From assembly GCA_945888565.1 (NCBI GenBank), contig CAMDAL010000107.1, positions 1 through 11,370 of the forward strand: a stretch of DNA of 11,370 nucleotides, given 5' to 3'. Position 1 is the first letter of the stretch; every line of letters starts with the position of its first letter. Source of the DNA: Devosia equisanguinis. GTDB taxonomy: Bacteria; Pseudomonadota; Alphaproteobacteria; Rhizobiales; Devosiaceae. The notes under the pieces were generated by a model. It saw nothing but the letters and a program-made list of their open reading frames with translations, did not search any database and was not told where the DNA came from. Positions 1 through 6,330 of the stretch are shown here, one piece after another. Made by a program: the position numbers and the translations under genes.

Positions 1-161
1 AGGACCGCCAACCCTTCGTCCCAACCCACTCGGAGATCAAAACATCAGCCCACACCGCGATGAAAAAGGCGCAGCGCGAACCCGCGCTCGCGGCTCACCC
101 GGCCAGTATCGGAGATAGCCCCGCGTCAGTGTGAATAGGACGGGTTAGCCGTGAGAGGGCG
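1..161. other. Left-edge stretch without a recognisable gene
   Basis: No convincing coding region is visible. The frame of the downstream HD-GYP gene is open from the window edge to a TGA at 132-134, but its translation (it contains MKKAQREPALAAHPASIG) resembles nothing I recognise. The other two forward frames stop early. A short hairpin (AGCGCG, loop AACC, CGCGCT) lies at 73-88 with no T-run. No clear -35/-10 pair is seen. The stretch may be the end of an upstream gene, or decayed or unrecognised N-terminal sequence of the HD-GYP gene. Confidence 0.35.
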
Positions 162-995
162 TTGAGCGAGTTGCGCCGCGACCTGTCAAGCCTCGCCGAA
201 CTGGCCACGCCGATCCCCCCCGCCAAACGGGCGGTGATTGCTGCTGCTCCGGGTGGCAAATCGGCGCTCTCGGCAGGCAAGGCGATCGCCGGATTGTTCC
301 AGGGATTGGCCGGTGACCGGCCGATCGATTCGGACATGATCACACATTCCAGCCAGGAAGTGCTGGCGGACGTCAGCGCCATTGGCGGCGAGCGGTGGCT
401 CGATACAGTGCGCGAGCACCACGAGGGCACGTTCCAGCACTGCCTCCTGGTGGCTGGCGTTGCCGCGACCTACGCGACCAGAAATGGACTCAATCCCTAC
501 ATCGCTGCCTCTCTCGTTAACGCTGCGCTGCTGCATGACGTGGGCAAGGCGTCGATTCCCCAGCAGATTCTCGACAAGCCGGGGAAGCTGACCGAGAGCG
601 AATTCGCCGTCATCAAGCGGCATCCACGCCTGGGCTACGACTACCTGAAGTCTCACGCAGAACTGCCCGAGGCCGTTCTCGACGCAGTCCTGCATCACCA
701 CGAAGCACTCGATGGCAGTGGCTACCCTGATGGTCTCACCGCCGATCGGATCGCGCCGCTCACGCGCATCCTGACCGTCTGCGACGTCTTTGCTGCCAAC
801 GTGGAGCAGCGCTCCTACAAGTCGGCGCAGCCCGCCTCATCGGCGGTGATGGCGCTGGTCGACATGGCATTGCGCAGCCGCGTCGACTACGAGGCCGTCC
901 GCCGCCTCGCCTCGGCGTTCGACGTGCCGCTTCCCGGCACCTTAGAAGAACTCGCAGCGTCCCTGTCCCAACCGATCCGCGCGCGGGCCGGCTAG
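162..995 (+). CDS. HD-GYP domain protein, probable cyclic-di-GMP phosphodiesterase
   Basis: The 277-aa product carries an HD-GYP domain (about residues 82-255), a family that hydrolyses the second messenger cyclic-di-GMP at a metal centre in the cytoplasm. Expected motifs are intact: His93 in FQHC, HDVGK at 125-129, His154 in RHP, the HHHE run at 178-181, and DGSGYP at 184-189. Catalytic activity is therefore likely. No full receiver, PAS or membrane segment precedes the domain. Residues 1-80 are an Ala-rich region that reads like the linker found in longer relatives. The start is weakly supported. The frame has a TGA at 132-134 and no ATG before residue 59, so TTG 162 (or TTG 171) is the best choice, with AGAGGG at 154-159 a possible but oddly spaced RBS. 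The gene converges on hemF and shares a CTAG with its stop. The domain call is firm; the start and completeness are not. Confidence 0.85.
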   Translation: MSELRRDLSSLAELATPIPPAKRAVIAAAPGGKSALSAGKAIAGLFQGLAGDRPIDSDMITHSSQEVLADVSAIGGERWLDTVREHHEGTFQHCLLVAGVAATYATRNGLNPYIAASLVNAALLHDVGKASIPQQILDKPGKLTESEFAVIKRHPRLGYDYLKSHAELPEAVLDAVLHHHEALDGSGYPDGLTADRIAPLTRILTVCDVFAANVEQRSYKSAQPASSAVMALVDMALRSRVDYEAVRRLASAFDVPLPGTLEELAASLSQPIRARAG

Positions 996-1864
996 GGCCA
1001 CTGTACCGCCGGCGGCATGGATGAGAGGATCGCCTCGACATTTCCGCCGGTCTTCAGCCCGAAGGTCGTGCCGCGGTCGTAGAGCAGGTTGAACTCGACA
1101 TAGCGGCCGCGGCGAACCAGTTGCTCGTCGCGGTCCGCCTCAGTCCACGGTGTCTTGAAGTTGCGGCGGACGAGGCGGGGATAGACATCGAGGAAGGCGC
1201 GGCCGACATCCTGGGTGAAGGCGAAGTCGGCTTCCCAGTCGTCGGTCGAGTGCCGGTCGTAGAAGATGCCGCCGATGCCGCGCGGCTCATTGCGGTGGGC
1301 CAGCCAGAAATACTCGTCGCACCACTTCTTGTACGCGGCGTAGTCGACCCCCGGATGCGCGTCGCAGGCGGCCTTGTAGGCAGCGTGGAAGTCGAGCGAG
1401 TCGGGATCGACCTGCACGCGCCGCCGATCCAGCACCGGCGTCAGGTCGCCGCCGCCCCCGAACCAGTATTTCCCCGTGACGATCATCCGCGTGTTCATGT
1501 GCGCGGCCGGAACGTTGGGATTCCAGGGGTGGATGATCACCGACACCCCTGCACTCCAGAACTCGGCGCCGGCCTCGGTATGCGGCATCTGCCGGGCGAA
1601 TTCCTCGGTGAACTGCCCGTGCACGACCGAGATGTGCACGCCGGCCTTTTCGAACACCCGGCCGTGCAGCATCCCCATCTCGCCGCCGCCGCCATCCTCG
1701 CGCGACCAGGGCTTCAGATCGAAGCGACCCGCCGGACGATCGGCATGCGGCCCCGTTGCGTCGGCCTCGATCGCTTCGAGGCGGGCCACGAGGTCGTCGC
1801 GCACCTGCCTGAACCACAGGGCGGCGCGCTCCTTCTTTGAATCAATGTCGGCGGGCAAGGTCAT
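992..1864 (-). CDS. hemF: Oxygen-dependent coproporphyrinogen III oxidase
   Basis: This 290-aa cytoplasmic enzyme uses O2 to decarboxylate two propionates of coproporphyrinogen III, giving protoporphyrinogen IX in haem synthesis. Family signatures run the whole length: SREDGGGGEMGML (54-66), VIIHPWNPNVPAAHMNTR (109-126, with the conserved His-x-Asn-x-Arg), WFGGGGDLTP (134-143), EPRGIGGIFYD (193-203), the GRYVEFNLLYDRGTTFGL signature (253-270) and the terminal SSMPP. The length is normal and no key motif is missing. The ATG at 1864 is chosen because homologous sequence begins there. Longer reading of the same frame upstream runs only through trmL antiframe. The ATG overlaps the trmL stop as ATGA, so the two are probably translationally coupled. 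The product supplies haem used by the adjacent cytochrome bc1 genes. The 3' end overlaps the stop of the convergent HD-GYP gene, with no terminator between. Confidence 0.97.
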   Translation of the reverse strand: MTLPADIDSKKERAALWFRQVRDDLVARLEAIEADATGPHADRPAGRFDLKPWSREDGGGGEMGMLHGRVFEKAGVHISVVHGQFTEEFARQMPHTEAGAEFWSAGVSVIIHPWNPNVPAAHMNTRMIVTGKYWFGGGGDLTPVLDRRRVQVDPDSLDFHAAYKAACDAHPGVDYAAYKKWCDEYFWLAHRNEPRGIGGIFYDRHSTDDWEADFAFTQDVGRAFLDVYPRLVRRNFKTPWTEADRDEQLVRRGRYVEFNLLYDRGTTFGLKTGGNVEAILSSMPPAVQWP

Positions 1865-2331
1865 GTCAGCGCTTCGAAATGGCCAGTCTGGCGGAGTGCC
1901 TCCCCTAGCACGAGGCTGGCCGCCACCGCCACGTTGAGCGAGCGCATGGCTTGTCGCATGGGGATGCGAACCCGCAGGTCGGCCGCGTCGGTTACCGCAT
2001 CGGGTACTCCGGCGCTCTCTCGTCCCATCAGCAGGATGTCGCCGGGCGTGTAGCCCGCATCGTAGCTCGAGCTGGCCGCCCTGGTGGTCAAGAGCACGAG
2101 GCGCCGGCCCGATTCCAGCTGCCAGTCGCGAAACTGGTCCCAGCTCGCATGCTCGGTGAACTCGGCATGCTCGAGGTAGTCCAGGGCGCTGCGCCTGATC
2201 GCTTTTGCCGAGAAAGCGAAGCCGGCCGGGTGGATGATGTGGACATGCACGCCGAGGCAGGCGCCGAGCCGAAGCATGGTGCCGGTATTCTGCGCGATGT
2301 CGGGCTGGTAGAGGGCGAGGGCGATGCTGAT
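1861..2331 (-). CDS. trmL: tRNA (cytidine(34)-2'-O)-methyltransferase, SPOUT family, no canonical start
   Basis: TrmL-type enzymes use S-adenosylmethionine to 2'-O-methylate the wobble nucleotide of leucine tRNAs. The knotted SPOUT fold is shown by QPDIAQNTGTMLRLGACLG near the N-terminus, GFAFSAKAIRRSALDY, the GRESAGVP loop and the IPM...RSLNVAVAASLVLGEAL motif near the C-terminus. From 2331 the product is 156 aa, the usual family size. The start is a problem. Between an in-frame TAG (2380-2382) and the ATG at 2277 there is no ATG, GTG or TTG. ATG 2277 would remove the first beta-strand and the conserved Asn-Thr-Gly segment. I therefore place the start at an ATC codon (2331-2329), purely from family alignment in memory; no Shine-Dalgarno is visible there. 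If only canonical starts are allowed the gene is 1861-2277 (138 aa). It overlaps hemF by ATGA at its 3' end. Identity is firm, the start is not. Confidence 0.85.
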   Translation of the reverse strand: MSIALALYQPDIAQNTGTMLRLGACLGVHVHIIHPAGFAFSAKAIRRSALDYLEHAEFTEHASWDQFRDWQLESGRRLVLLTTRAASSSYDAGYTPGDILLMGRESAGVPDAVTDAADLRVRIPMRQAMRSLNVAVAASLVLGEALRQTGHFEALT

Positions 2332-2356
2332 TTTTAGTGGACTCGAACGGTAGGGT

Positions 2357-2386
2357 TTGTGGCGGCTTGCCTGTCGTTGCTATAGT
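2357..2386 (+). promoter_or_regulatory. Candidate sigma-70-type promoter for petABC
   Basis: TTGTGG (2357-2362) and TATAGT (2381-2386) are 18 bp apart and point toward petA. Transcription would begin near 2393 and give a leader of about 165 nt. The -10 is good and the -35 is moderate. The TATAG core is nearly symmetrical, so it could also contribute to the opposite strand. This is assigned by eye only. Confidence 0.4.
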
Positions 2387-2427
2387 GTCGCAGCGGCAGG
2401 AAGTCATCTGTGGCGGCGCTGGACAAG

Positions 2428-2439
2428 CTGTCATGACAG
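2428..2439. promoter_or_regulatory. 12-bp perfect palindrome, possible operator upstream of petA
   Basis: CTGTCATGACAG reads identically on both strands and lies 118 bp before the petA start, downstream of the candidate promoter. A dimeric regulator could bind it, or the symmetry could be chance. I do not recognise the binding protein. Confidence 0.3.
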
Positions 2440-2556
2440 TGCCAAAAGAACGCCCAAATCACGCGCCTTTGAGGGCGGGTTCGGCTATGCTCGCACAGGC
2501 GAGCGGGCCAGACGGCACCAAGGCGCTGATCAAGGCACAATAGACGGAAGCTAACC

Positions 2557-3099
2557 TTGGCGACGCAATCCAATACGGCACATCAGGAAGGCCCAAAATC
2601 GGGCCGGCGCGATTTTCTTTACGTCGCGGCAGGCGCGGTTGGCGCGGTTGGCGTCGCAGGGGCAGCCTGGCCGCTTATCAATTCGCTGAACCCGGACGCA
2701 TCGGTGCTCGCCCTTGCAAGCATCGAGTTCGACATCTCGAGCATCGCCGAAGGCGAGTCGGTCACCATCAAGTGGCGCGGCCTGCCGGTGTTCATCCGTC
2801 ACCGCACGGCGGCCGAGATCGAGGCGGCCAAGGCCGTTCCGATGAGCGACCTCAAGGACCCCGAGACCGACGAGCAGCGCACCAAGGTCGGCCACGAACA
2901 GTGGCTGATCATGATTGCAAACTGCACGCATCTGGGCTGCATCCCGGTGGGTGACGCCGGCGAGTTCGGCGGCTGGTTCTGCCCGTGCCACGGTTCGGAC
3001 TACGACACTGCCGGTCGTATCCGGAAGGGCCCGGCGCCGACCAATCTGGTGCTGCCGCCTTATGAATTCGTTTCCGATACGCTCGTGCAGATCGGCTAA
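2557..3099 (+). CDS. petA: Ubiquinol-cytochrome c reductase, Rieske iron-sulfur subunit
   Basis: This is the Rieske subunit of the cytochrome bc1 complex (complex III), which takes an electron from ubiquinol at the periplasmic face and passes it to cytochrome c1. The 180-aa protein starts with a twin-arginine-type signal-anchor (GRRDFLYVAAG, 16-26) followed by one hydrophobic helix to about residue 42. The cluster boxes are complete: CTHLGC (123-128) and CPCHGS (142-147). Cys123, His125, Cys142 and His145 are the 2Fe-2S ligands, and Cys128 and Cys144 the disulfide. GPAP (159-162 region) follows as expected. The start is TTG 2557, supported by GGAAG (2546-2550) six bases upstream and by homology-like N-terminal length. 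A TTG start may limit translation. petB follows after 14 bp. The signal helix is encoded by a short tandem repeat (GAVGAVG). Confidence 0.97.
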   Translation: MATQSNTAHQEGPKSGRRDFLYVAAGAVGAVGVAGAAWPLINSLNPDASVLALASIEFDISSIAEGESVTIKWRGLPVFIRHRTAAEIEAAKAVPMSDLKDPETDEQRTKVGHEQWLIMIANCTHLGCIPVGDAGEFGGWFCPCHGSDYDTAGRIRKGPAPTNLVLPPYEFVSDTLVQIG

Positions 3100-3113
3100 G
3101 GGACACAAAAACT

Positions 3114-4400
3114 ATGGCTCACGAATCCAGCTACGTCCCGGGCAACGCCGTCGAGAAATGGGTCGACCAGCGGCTGCCGGTCATCCGGTTCGCCAAAGAG
3201 CACCTGGTGGACTTCCCGACCCCGAAGAACCTCAACTACTTCTGGACCTTCGGCGGGATTCTCGCCTTCATGTTGGTTTCGCAGATCGTAACCGGCATCA
3301 TCCTCGCCATGCACTATACCCCGCATGTGGCGATGGCATTTGACTCCGTCGAGCACATCCGCCGCGACGTGAACGGCGGCCGCATCCTCCAGGCTGCCCA
3401 TGCCGTGGGCGCCTCGATGTTTTTCTTCGCGGTTTACATGCACATGGCCCGCAACCTTTTCTACGGCTCTTACAAGGCGCCCCGCGAAATCCTCTGGATC
3501 CTCGGCGTGCTGCTGTTCGTGCTGATGGTGACGACGGCGTTCATGGGCTACGTGCTGCCCTGGGGCCAGATGAGCTTCTGGGCCGCGACGGTGATCACCA
3601 ACATTGTTGCCGCCATCCCGGTCGTCGGCGACCCGATCCTGCAGCTGCTGCGCGGCGGCTTCGCGGTCGACAATGCCACGCTCAATCGCTTCTTCTCGCT
3701 GCACTACCTGCTGCCGTTCATCATCGCGGCGGTGGTTGGCCTGCACATCTGGGCGCTGCACATTCCGGGCAACAACAACCCGATCGGCGTCGATGTGAAG
3801 TCGACCCGCGACACCGTGCCGTTCCATCCGTACTACACGATGAAGGACCTGTTCGCGATCGTGGTGTTCTGCATCCCCTTCGCCTGGTTCGTGTTCTTCG
3901 CACCGGACCTGCTCGGCCATGCCGACAACTACATCATGGCCAACAGCCAGGTGACGCCGGCCCACATCGTGCCCGAATGGTACTTCCTGCCGTTCTACGC
4001 GATCCTGCGCGCCATCGACTTCAACATCCTGTTCATCGATAGCAAGCTGGGCGGCGTGATCTTCTTCGCCGGTTCGCTGCTGGTGCTGTTCTTCGTGCCT
4101 TGGCTCGATACCTCCAAGGTGCGCTCGGGCGCGTTCCGGCCGGTCTTTAAGTGGTTCTACTGGCTGTTCATCGTCAACTTCGTGATGCTCGCCTACCTCG
4201 GCGCCTCGGCGGCCGACGGCAAGGTGCTCGGCATCGCCGTGGCGGACTTCTCGAAGATCTGCACGGTCTACTACTTCGCATACTTCATCGTCATCCTGCC
4301 GCTGCTTGGCCGGTTCGAAGTTCCGCGGCCGCTACCGCCGTCGATCTCTGAGTCCGTGCTCAAGCACGATGCCGCTCCCGCGGCGCAGGCGACACACTGA
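3114..4400 (+). CDS. petB: Cytochrome b subunit of the bc1 complex
   Basis: The 428-aa integral membrane subunit carries the two b haems and the quinol oxidation and quinone reduction sites of complex III. Haem ligands sit at the expected 14-residue spacing: His96/His110 and His197/His211. The Qo-site motif PEWY is at 287-290. About eight hydrophobic helices are visible, the first near 43-66 and the last near 384-399. The length fits a full-size alphaproteobacterial cytochrome b, not a split b6/subunit IV pair, and it is not fused to cytochrome c1 as in Bradyrhizobium fbcH. ATG 3114 is preceded by AAGGGA (3098-3103), which overlaps the petA stop. petC follows after 20 bp. Together petA, petB and petC form one operon. 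No key residue is missing. Confidence 0.98.
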   Translation: MAHESSYVPGNAVEKWVDQRLPVIRFAKEHLVDFPTPKNLNYFWTFGGILAFMLVSQIVTGIILAMHYTPHVAMAFDSVEHIRRDVNGGRILQAAHAVGASMFFFAVYMHMARNLFYGSYKAPREILWILGVLLFVLMVTTAFMGYVLPWGQMSFWAATVITNIVAAIPVVGDPILQLLRGGFAVDNATLNRFFSLHYLLPFIIAAVVGLHIWALHIPGNNNPIGVDVKSTRDTVPFHPYYTMKDLFAIVVFCIPFAWFVFFAPDLLGHADNYIMANSQVTPAHIVPEWYFLPFYAILRAIDFNILFIDSKLGGVIFFAGSLLVLFFVPWLDTSKVRSGAFRPVFKWFYWLFIVNFVMLAYLGASAADGKVLGIAVADFSKICTVYYFAYFIVILPLLGRFEVPRPLPPSISESVLKHDAAPAAQATH

Positions 4401-4420
4401 GCTTCGGGGCTGCTAGCAAA

Positions 4421-5287
4421 ATGAACAAGATCAAGAGCATCCTCGGCGCACTGTGCATCGGCCTGATCGCCGCTGCCACTCCGGCCATCTCGGCCGAGGC
4501 TGGTCCGGAGATCAAGAAGGAGCCGTGGTCCTTCGCTGGCCTCTTCGGTACCTATGACCAGAACCAGCTGCAGCGCGGCTTCCAGGTGTTCCGCGAAGTC
4601 TGCGCGAGCTGCCACGGCGGGCGGCTGATGGCGTTCCGCAACCTCTCGGAAAAGGGCGGTCCAGGGTTCACCGAGGGCCAGGTTAAGGCGCTCGCTGCCG
4701 AGTACAGCATCGCTGACATCTCGGCCGAGGGCGGCACCCGCACCGCCGTGCCGGCAGATCGCTGGCCGTCGCCCTTCGCCAACGACATCGAGGCGGCCGA
4801 GGCCAATGGCGGCATCGCGCCGCCGGACCTGTCGGTCATGGCCAAGGCCCGCAACACCAGCCAGCCGTTCCCGTGGTGGCTGCTGAACTACGTCACCCCC
4901 TATGCCGAAGGCGGTCCGGACTACATCCATGCGCTGCTGACCGGCTACGAAGACGAGGTGCCGGCGGGCACTGTCAATTCGGACGGTACCCCGTTCGAGT
5001 TGCCCGAGGGCAAGTACTACAACCACTACTTCCCGGGCCACGCGATCGGCATGCCGCCGCCGCTGTCGGATGGTCTCGTCACCTACGCCGAAGCCGAGAA
5101 CGGCACGGCCGTTCCGATGACGGTCGACCAGTATTCGCGCGACTTCGCCGCCTTCGCCATGTGGATGGCCGAGCCGCACCTCGTGGCGCGCAAGGAATCC
5201 GGCCTGCAGGTGATGGTGTTCCTGATCGTCTTCGCCGGCATCCTGTACATCGTGAAGCGTCGCTTGTGGTCGAAGGTCGAGCACTGA
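4421..5287 (+). CDS. petC: Cytochrome c1 subunit of the bc1 complex
   Basis: The 288-aa periplasmic, membrane-anchored cytochrome accepts electrons from the Rieske protein and passes them to soluble or membrane cytochrome c. A Sec signal peptide (residues 1-25, ending PAISA before EAGP) leads the protein. CASCH (61-65) is the single covalent haem c site. Met211 in the GHAIGMPPPLSDG stretch (206-218) is the likely axial ligand. The family segments DRWPSPFANDIEAAEANGG and APPDLS are present. A C-terminal helix (262-278) followed by KRRLWSK anchors it. ATG 4421 has only a poor Shine-Dalgarno, so coupling to petB, 20 bp upstream, is plausible. A strong terminator begins 26 bp after the stop, making petC the last gene of the bc1 operon. 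Confidence 0.97.
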   Translation: MNKIKSILGALCIGLIAAATPAISAEAGPEIKKEPWSFAGLFGTYDQNQLQRGFQVFREVCASCHGGRLMAFRNLSEKGGPGFTEGQVKALAAEYSIADISAEGGTRTAVPADRWPSPFANDIEAAEANGGIAPPDLSVMAKARNTSQPFPWWLLNYVTPYAEGGPDYIHALLTGYEDEVPAGTVNSDGTPFELPEGKYYNHYFPGHAIGMPPPLSDGLVTYAEAENGTAVPMTVDQYSRDFAAFAMWMAEPHLVARKESGLQVMVFLIVFAGILYIVKRRLWSKVEH

Positions 5288-5313
5288 GGCCAGTTCTCGG
5301 CGATCAGCATTTC

Positions 5314-5343
5314 GAGGGGCCCGCAGGGGCCCCTCTTCATTTG
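5314..5343 (+). terminator. Rho-independent terminator of petABC
   Basis: A perfect 9-bp GC-rich stem (GAGGGGCCC, loop GCAG, GGGCCCCTC; 5314-5335) is followed by the T-rich TTCATTT. It starts 26 bp after the petC stop, so the bc1 operon ends here. Confidence 0.85.
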
Positions 5344-5356
5344 TGGGCGACCGGCC

Positions 5357-5384
5357 TTGCGTCCGGCCCGCACTCGCAGATAAT
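5357..5384 (+). promoter_or_regulatory. Candidate promoter for the 63-aa small gene
   Basis: TTGCGT (5357-5362) and GATAAT (5379-5384) are 16 bp apart. Transcription would start near 5391, about 20 nt before the ATG at 5411, just long enough to include the GGAGG. The element sits between the petC terminator and the small gene, where a new promoter is needed. Confidence 0.55.
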
Positions 5385-5410
5385 GTCGCCACGAACCATG
5401 GAGGCCGCGC

Positions 5411-5602
5411 ATGTCCATTCTGCGTACCGCACTCACCGCTGTGACGCTGGCGAGGCGCGTGGCGACACATCCCGCGGTGCTGGCTGCCGCGCCGGTGATC
5501 TTCAACCCCAAGGTGCAGGCGGCGGCACGCGATGCAACGCTCACCGGCGCCTACAAGGCCGGCCAGCTGGCGCGCAAGATCATGAACAGCACCAAGCGCT
5601 GA
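5411..5602 (+). CDS. Small conserved-looking protein of unknown function (63 aa)
   Basis: The product is 63 aa, basic, Ala-rich and Lys/Arg-tipped. A moderately hydrophobic stretch (HPAVLAAAPVIFNP, about 20-33) is followed by a polar helix-like tail (VQAAARDATLTGAYKAGQLARKI). It has no signal-peptide cleavage site and no catalytic motif that I can see. Expression signals are very good: GGAGG at 5400-5404 lies six bases before the ATG, a promoter candidate is just upstream, and a terminator follows. This complete single-gene unit argues for a real gene. I recall similar small proteins in Devosia-like genomes but cannot name a family. Membrane-surface association is a guess from composition. 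Confidence 0.75.
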   Translation: MSILRTALTAVTLARRVATHPAVLAAAPVIFNPKVQAAARDATLTGAYKAGQLARKIMNSTKR

Positions 5603-5650
5603 GGCGCGTACGAACACCGTTCGACGCGACAAGATTCGGGCTTTCGCAGG

Positions 5651-5690
5651 ACGCCGGTAGACCTTAGGGTCACCGGCGTTTTCTCGTTTT
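5651..5690 (+). terminator. Rho-independent terminator after the 63-aa gene
   Basis: ACGCCGGT (5651-5658) pairs with ACCGGCGT (5672-5679). After a one-base bulge, the inner GACC (5660-5663) pairs with GGTC (5668-5671) around a TTAG loop. The T-rich run TTTCTCGTTTT (5680-5690) follows. It ends the small-gene transcript 18 bp before the apt ATG. An attenuator role for apt cannot be excluded from position alone. Confidence 0.75.
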
Positions 5691-5707
5691 CTCGCCCGGC
5701 AAGACCC

Positions 5708-6238
5708 ATGCTCGACCTCAAGTCCCTCGTCCGTTCCATCCCCGACTATCCGAAGAAGGGGATCCTGTTTCGCGACATCACGACGCTGATCGAGAATCCC
5801 GAGGGGTTCCGCGCCAGCATCGAGCGCATCGCCGACGCCCATCGCGACCTCGGCATCACCCATGTCGCCGGCATCGAGGCGCGTGGCTTCATCTTCGGGG
5901 CAGGGGTGGCGATCGCTCTCGGCGTCGGCTTTGTGCCGGTGCGCAAGAAGGGCAAGCTGCCCGGCGAGACCATCGGCCAGAACTACGCGCTCGAGTACGG
6001 TGTCGATACCATCGAGATCCATGCCGACGTGCTCAAGCCGGGCGACCGGGTGTTGATGGTCGATGACCTCATCGCCACCGGCGGCACCGCACTCGCTGCC
6101 GTTTCGCTGCTCCGCCGCACCGGCGCCGAAGTGAAGCACGCCGGCTTCGTCATCGACCTGTTCGACCTCGGCGGTGCGGAAAAGCTTCGCGACGTTGGCG
6201 TCGAGGTGTTCAAGCTCATCGATTTCGAGGGCCACTGA
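5708..6238 (+). CDS. apt: Adenine phosphoribosyltransferase
   Basis: This 176-aa cytoplasmic purine-salvage enzyme converts adenine plus PRPP to AMP and pyrophosphate. Typical APRT features are in order: IPDYPKKGILFRDIT near the N-terminus (11-25), GIEARGFIFG (55-64), VPVRKKGKLPGET (77-88), and the PRPP-binding loop VLMVDDLIATGGTA (115-128) with its two acidic residues and Thr-Gly-Gly-Thr. Full length, nothing missing. ATG 5708 fits the family N-terminus, although no good Shine-Dalgarno precedes it. apt downstream of the bc1 operon is a familiar arrangement in Hyphomicrobiales. Here it is separated from petC by two terminators, so it is probably transcribed independently, from a promoter I could not identify, or by read-through. 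Confidence 0.96.
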   Translation: MLDLKSLVRSIPDYPKKGILFRDITTLIENPEGFRASIERIADAHRDLGITHVAGIEARGFIFGAGVAIALGVGFVPVRKKGKLPGETIGQNYALEYGVDTIEIHADVLKPGDRVLMVDDLIATGGTALAAVSLLRRTGAEVKHAGFVIDLFDLGGAEKLRDVGVEVFKLIDFEGH

Positions 6239-6330
6239 GGCGACTTTTCAATGCACCTCATTGGTTCCGCGCGGTTCGTATCCCGGCGGCGATCGATGCT
6301 AGGGTCAGGCTGGGGAGCAGGTTCGCCGGC

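Larger units (their letters stand above)
2332..2556. promoter_or_regulatory. Divergent control region between trmL-hemF and petABC
   Basis: About 225 bp separate the trmL reading frame from the petA TTG. It must carry the promoters for both the bc1 operon and trmL-hemF. It contains a candidate forward promoter (2357-2386), a 12-bp palindrome (2428-2439) and the petA RBS (2546-2550). No protein of recognisable type is encoded on either strand. No FNR-type box (TTGAT-N4-ATCAA) was seen. Confidence 0.6.

Noticed and set aside
992..2434. Very long minus-strand frame that extends hemF upstream to 480 codons
   Set aside because: Everything upstream of 1864 is an Arg/Pro/His-rich out-of-frame reading of trmL. 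Homologous HemF sequence begins at the ATG that overlaps the trmL stop.
2433..2543. 36-codon forward reading frame (starts MTVPKERPNHAPL) ending 13 bp before petA, possible leader peptide
   Set aside because: It has no Shine-Dalgarno, its ATG lies inside the palindrome, and its composition looks random. Nothing like a regulatory run of codons is visible.
4271..6235. Long minus-strand open frame (654 codons) opposite petC, the small gene and apt
   Set aside because: It is antisense to well-identified genes, has the Arg/Ala/Gly/Asp bias of mirror frames in GC-rich DNA, and crosses two terminators. No recognisable domain.
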